Assembly: GCA_030045935.1 (NCBI GenBank)
Contig: JASIEN010000596.1
Location: forward strand, 1 to 9,153
Length of the DNA: 9,153 nt
DNA from: Candidatus Sulfotelmatobacter sp.
GTDB taxonomy: Bacteria; Acidobacteriota; Terriglobia; Terriglobales; Acidobacteriaceae
Direction: 5' to 3'
The notes beneath the pieces were generated by a model that was not told where the DNA came from, did not search any database, and saw only the letters and a program-made list of their open reading frames with translations. Shown here in pieces: positions 6,417 to 9,153 of the stretch. A program made the position numbers and the translations under genes. Each line of letters starts with the position of its first letter. Within the stretch, counting starts at the first letter, position 1.

Positions 6417-7106
6417 TCATCTACTTCGCGCCTGCAACGCTGCTGGTATTGCTCCCTGGGCAAACGCCTGCTGCCGGAGCTGCAGATGCCTCTCGCGAAA
6501 GTGCGCTTTAGCGCGCTCACCCCACGCTCGCACAAACCAATAATTCAATCCCGCCCCAATTGCCGAGCTCACCAGCGGAATCATTCTTCCTGCCCATTTC
6601 TCGACTACTTCGGCGCTCGCCCGCGCGGCAATTCTCTGAATCACTCGCGGCACGAACTTGTTTACCACTTCTTTTTCCAGCAGCTCTCTGCTGATGTCCA
6701 CCCCTGCGGCGCTTGCCGCGGCCACCCACAGCTCCGCAATTTCGCCGTCAGTATTGAACTGAAATCCGTAAACCAAACTCAGCTTTTGAATTGTCCGCAT
6801 CGTGATCGCTGACAGAATGCCAAGATCGGGCAAGATCGTAATCAGCCCGCCCATGCCCAACCCCGCCCCTTCGAGCGCAGCCACTCTCATTCCGCTGCGG
6901 ATCACGTCTTCGGCCACTGAATCGATCTCGCCGACATCCAGAAAGTAAATGCCGTGATACCCGCTGATCGGCATTCGGTAGGCGGTTCGCAGTTGGATTA
7001 GAAATTTTTGCGGGTCCACCTGGACAGTCGAGTAGGCCTTGGTGAGGCCCTTGACTAACGCTTTTTCAACCCTGCCGCGCAACCAGGATTTGTTCCGATC
7101 CGCCAT
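6417..7106 (-). CDS. EcsC-family protein
   Basis: A 229-residue protein with the layout of the EcsC family, named after a protein encoded beside the Bacillus subtilis Ecs ABC transporter; the biochemical role is unclear. Visible features are a glycine-rich hydrophobic stretch LEGAGLGMGGLITILPDLGILSAITMRTI (about 78-106), typical of the family's membrane-associating segment. KLSLVYGF (108-115), GVDISRELLEKEVVNKFVPRV (135-155) and a C-terminal IPLVSSAIGAGLNYWFVRAWGERAKAHFRER block (176-206) follow, with the GAxxN and terminal basic helix usual in EcsC proteins. No signal peptide is seen. The start chosen is the ATG at 7106, which has AAGGTG just upstream; a GTG at 7115 would add three residues and has poorer spacing. 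No ABC transporter gene is adjacent, unlike ecsAB. It is transcribed divergently from rnj across a gap containing a heptamer-repeat palindrome. Confidence 0.8.
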   Translation of the reverse strand: MADRNKSWLRGRVEKALVKGLTKAYSTVQVDPQKFLIQLRTAYRMPISGYHGIYFLDVGEIDSVAEDVIRSGMRVAALEGAGLGMGGLITILPDLGILSAITMRTIQKLSLVYGFQFNTDGEIAELWVAAASAAGVDISRELLEKEVVNKFVPRVIQRIAARASAEVVEKWAGRMIPLVSSAIGAGLNYWFVRAWGERAKAHFRERHLQLRQQAFAQGAIPAALQARSR

Positions 7107-7112
7107 TAAATT

Positions 7113-7118
7113 CACCTT
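7113..7118 (-). promoter_or_regulatory. Shine-Dalgarno site for the EcsC-family gene
   Basis: AAGGTG on the minus strand, with AAGG ending 8 bases before the ATG at 7106. This supports that start over the GTG at 7115, which the site itself overlaps. Confidence 0.5.
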
Positions 7119-7151
7119 ACCTCAGCGCCAGAAAGAAAGCTATCGGCATGA

Positions 7152-7256
7152 CCCAGTACCCAGTTACGCGTACCGAGTACCGAGAAAAAACCCGGCTTGG
7201 GATTTCTGGCTCCAGGCTCACAGCCCACTCGGTATTCGCAACTCGCTACTCGGTAC
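7152..7256. repeat. Inverted blocks of 7-bp tandem repeats between ecsC-like gene and rnj
   Basis: The left block (7152-7186) reads as five consecutive 7-mers: CCCAGTA, CCCAGTT, ACGCGTA, CCGAGTA, CCGAGAA. The right block (7227-7254) reads as four 7-mers of the opposite orientation: ACTCGGT, ATTCGCA, ACTCGCT, ACTCGGT. The inner units pair as an inverted repeat: 7170-7184 against 7242-7256 matches 14 of 15 bases, with 57 bp between the arms. The block has no coding character. Being symmetrical, it could fold in either transcript or in supercoiled DNA. I recognise similar heptamer repeats from acidobacterial intergenic regions, but only from memory. Confidence 0.7.
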
Positions 7257-7268
7257 ATGCTCACAACG

Positions 7269-7277
7269 TGCTAGCAT
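7269..7277 (+). promoter_or_regulatory. Possible extended -10 for rnj
   Basis: TGCTAGCAT has the TGnTAnnnT form of an extended -10, 12 bases before the rnj ATG. The hexamer 17 bp upstream (CTCGGT at 7249-7254) falls in the heptamer repeat and is a poor -35. Transcription from here would give a very short or leaderless mRNA, consistent with the absence of a Shine-Dalgarno. Confidence 0.2.
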
Positions 7278-7289
7278 CATCAATAACCA

Positions 7290-8951
7290 ATGCCCGGAAA
7301 ACTGCAAGCCATTCCTCTCGGTGGACTCGGCGAATTCGGCATGAACTGCATGGCCTTTCGCTTTGGCGACGATATTATCGTCATCGACGCTGGACTCATG
7401 TTTCCCGAGGCCGAATTGCTCGGCGTCGATATCGTGGTCCCCGACATTTCCTACTTGATCGAAAATCGCCAGAAGGTCCGCGGGATCATCCTGACGCACG
7501 GACACGAAGACCATATTGGCGGTCTGCCATGGATTCTTTCTGAGCTCAAGGTTCCCGTATGGGGCACGGAATTCACGCTCGCATACGTCGAAGACAAGCT
7601 CGATGAGCACGGTTTGCTCGATGACGCCGATTTGCGCGAAATTCGTGCCGGCGAAAGCTTTCGCGTCGGTTCTTTCAGCATTCATCCGATTCGCGTGACC
7701 CACAGCCTTGTCGATTGCGTTGCATTGGCGATTCACACGCCGCTGGGAATCGTGATCCACACCGGCGATTTCAAAGTCGATCCTACGCCCACCGACAATC
7801 ACCTGTTCGACCTGCACTCCTTCGCCGAATATGGCAAGCAGAACGTGCTGGCGCTTTTTCAGGATTCCACCAACGTCGAGCGCAAGGGCTACACGCCCAG
7901 CGAACGCGCGGTGCGCCGTAAGTTCGACGAGGTCTTCGCACATACCAGGCGACGTCTCTTCATCTCGTGCTTTTCGTCTTCGGTCCATCGCATCAAGCTG
8001 GCGGTCGAACTCGCCCAGGAGCACGAGCGCAAAGTCACTTTCGTTGGCCGCTCCATGAACAACTCAGCCGAAATCGCCGAAGATCTCGGCTATCTCGAAA
8101 TTCCAGACGGCTTGATCATCAATCCGGGGGAGATGAAAAACTTCCCGCCCGAAAAAGTATGCGTGATGATCAGCGGCACCCAAGGCGAGCCTATGTCCGC
8201 ACTATCGCGCGCCGCGGTCGACAATCATAAGCACGCAAAAATCGAAAAGGGCGACACGGTCGTTCTCTCCAGCCGAATCATCCCCGGCAATGAAAAGACG
8301 ATCTACCGCATGATCGATCACCTCTTCCGGCGCGAAGCTTACGTCATCTATGAAGACGGCAGCTCGCCTCCCGTCCACGTCAGCGGACACGCCAGCCAGG
8401 AAGAGCTAAAACTGGTTATCAATCTGGTCAAGCCGCGCTATTTCATTCCTATCCACGGCGAATACCGGCAGCTCAAACTCCACGCGGATATGGCTGCCGC
8501 CATGCGCGGCTCTGTCGGAAAAGTAATGTTGATCGAAAGCGGGGACGTGCTCGAGTTCGACGAACTGGGCGCCAGAAAAGTCGCCCGCATCAACGTCGGC
8601 CGTGTCTGTATCGACTCCGGCAATCGCACGGATGTGGTCGAGGATCTCATCATCAAGGACCGCCGTCACCTCAGCGAAGACGGCATCGTGCTGCCGATCA
8701 TCGCGATTAATAAGTTGACGGGCAATGTAGAAACCACGCCCGAGATCGTCACCCGGGGTTTCAATCCCGGCGAAAATGGTTTGCTCGAGGGGGCACGCAG
8801 GATTGTGGAGGACACACTGGCGTTTTCCAGCGAGGAAGAAAAAGCCGACTACGGCGTGATTAAAGAAAAAATCCGGGCAGACCTGAAGCGGTATATTTCG
8901 AAGCAGACGCAGAGACGCCCGCTGATTATGCCGGTGATACTAGAAATCTAG
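7290..8951 (+). CDS. rnj: Ribonuclease J (metallo-beta-lactamase/beta-CASP nuclease)
   Basis: Two-metal endo- and 5'-to-3' exoribonuclease that processes and degrades mRNA and matures rRNA in bacteria lacking or supplementing RNase E. The 553 residues are the usual length. The metallo-beta-lactamase core begins at PLGGLGEFGMN (9-19); HGHEDHIGG at 70-78 gives zinc ligands H70, H72, D74 and H75, with further ligands H138 (RVTHS) and D160 (HTGDFKVDPTP). The beta-CASP domain spans about 205-360, including SCFSSSVHRI (226-235), GRSMNN (253-258), ISGTQGEPMSAL (294-305) and SSRIIPGNE (327-335). The beta-CASP His is H367 in HVSGHASQEEL, and PIHGEYRQL (387-395) follows. The C-terminal domain (about 450-553), with FNPGENGLLEGA, is present. 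The start is the ATG at 7290; no Shine-Dalgarno precedes it. It is transcribed alone, away from the lysine cluster and divergent from the EcsC gene. It is the only RNase J gene visible, so rnj is preferred over rnjA/rnjB. Confidence 0.96.
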   Translation: MPGKLQAIPLGGLGEFGMNCMAFRFGDDIIVIDAGLMFPEAELLGVDIVVPDISYLIENRQKVRGIILTHGHEDHIGGLPWILSELKVPVWGTEFTLAYVEDKLDEHGLLDDADLREIRAGESFRVGSFSIHPIRVTHSLVDCVALAIHTPLGIVIHTGDFKVDPTPTDNHLFDLHSFAEYGKQNVLALFQDSTNVERKGYTPSERAVRRKFDEVFAHTRRRLFISCFSSSVHRIKLAVELAQEHERKVTFVGRSMNNSAEIAEDLGYLEIPDGLIINPGEMKNFPPEKVCVMISGTQGEPMSALSRAAVDNHKHAKIEKGDTVVLSSRIIPGNEKTIYRMIDHLFRREAYVIYEDGSSPPVHVSGHASQEELKLVINLVKPRYFIPIHGEYRQLKLHADMAAAMRGSVGKVMLIESGDVLEFDELGARKVARINVGRVCIDSGNRTDVVEDLIIKDRRHLSEDGIVLPIIAINKLTGNVETTPEIVTRGFNPGENGLLEGARRIVEDTLAFSSEEEKADYGVIKEKIRADLKRYISKQTQRRPLIMPVILEI

Positions 8952-9016
8952 GCAGCACAGCAGCCCCGAAAACTGGCCGCATTCCTCCGTGTTAAGGGAA
9001 TCACATCCCGCTCGAC

Positions 9017-9046
9017 GACACACTCACTCCCTAAATGTCGTATGAT
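9017..9046 (+). promoter_or_regulatory. Candidate sigma-70-type promoter for the terminal secreted-protein gene
   Basis: TATGAT (9041-9046) matches the -10 consensus in five of six bases. GACACA (9017-9022) is a half-matching -35 at 18-bp spacing. The implied start near 9053 leaves a leader of about 40 bases before the ATG at 9092. The rnj-to-gene gap (140 bp) shows no strong intrinsic terminator. Confidence 0.35.
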
Positions 9047-9077
9047 CCTGTGGGCAGTTTTCAGGAAAAACTTATAC

Positions 9078-9083
9078 AGGGAG
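9078..9083 (+). promoter_or_regulatory. Ribosome-binding site for the terminal gene
   Basis: AGGGAG ends 8 bases before the ATG at 9092. It is one of the better Shine-Dalgarno sites in the window and supports a real gene start here. Confidence 0.6.
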
Positions 9084-9091
9084 TCTTACAA

Positions 9092-9153
9092 ATGCGCCTC
9101 GTTTGCCGGCTAATGGTCCTGATTTTTCTCACTACATCTGCTTTCGCTCAAAC
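9092..9153 (+). CDS. N-terminus of an exported protein with Sec signal peptide, 3'-truncated
   Basis: Only 20 complete codons are inside the window. They encode a basic start (MRLVCR), a hydrophobic core (LMVLIFLTT) and SAFAQ, giving a classical signal peptide with AFA before a likely cleavage ahead of Gln20. There is no lipobox, because the Cys at position 5 lies before the core. The mature protein lies beyond the window, so its function cannot be assigned. Support for a real gene comes from the AGGGAG ribosome-binding site and the TATGAT box upstream. An alternative start at Met8 would lose the basic n-region. Confidence 0.6.
   Translation, partial: MRLVCRLMVLIFLTTSAFAQ

Noticed and set aside
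7152..7256. CRISPR-like array
   Set aside because: The units are only 7 bp, are contiguous with no unique spacers, and occur in inverted blocks; no cas genes are present.
7218..8024. Long minus-strand open frame (268 codons) opposite rnj
   Set aside because: It is antisense to conserved metallo-beta-lactamase motifs, has no recognisable family pattern, and is expected from codon bias in a GC-rich gene.
8966..9062. 8-bp inverted pair GAAAACTG/CAGTTTTC flanking the terminal promoter
   Set aside because: The arms are about 80 bp apart and short, so chance occurrence is likely and no structure is implied.

Overview
The window looks like chromosomal DNA of a soil-type Acidobacteriota (Terriglobia/Koribacter-like), with moderately high GC by eye. 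This assignment is inference. It rests on the protein flavour of the lysine genes, the succinylase-route gene order, and intergenic gaps filled with degenerate copies of a dispersed CTGAGCG..GCGAAGG repeat of the kind I associate with these genomes. No rRNA, tRNA, CRISPR array, transposase or phage gene is visible.

Positions 1-5573 (plus strand) hold a diaminopimelate/lysine biosynthesis cluster in the order asd (5' end cut off by the window), lysC, dapB, dapA, dapD. Together these encode aspartate kinase, aspartate-semialdehyde dehydrogenase, dihydrodipicolinate synthase, dihydrodipicolinate reductase and tetrahydrodipicolinate N-succinyltransferase. That takes aspartate to the N-succinylated intermediate of the DAP pathway, which supplies lysine and the peptidoglycan cross-linking residue. 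The later enzymes (dapC/argD, dapE, dapF, lysA) are not in the window. The most unusual item is dapA: a normal ~296-residue synthase is followed in frame by a ~70-residue cysteine-containing domain (CxxC ... CxC) that is not part of the DapA family.

Positions 5574-7106 carry two minus-strand genes, a HAD-superfamily phosphatase (convergent with dapD) and an EcsC-family protein. A hairpin and another degenerate repeat copy lie between them.

Positions 7107-7289 are a divergent intergenic region dominated by two inverted blocks of 7-bp tandem units. It separates the EcsC gene from rnj (7290-8951, plus), which encodes a full-length ribonuclease J. The last 200 bases hold a plausible promoter, a good ribosome-binding site and the first 20 codons of a secreted protein with a Sec signal peptide, cut off by the window end.

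The lysine-cluster gaps are 54-213 bp long, so the genes are probably co-directional and partly co-transcribed but not tightly packed. No gene-free stretch exceeds 300 bases.
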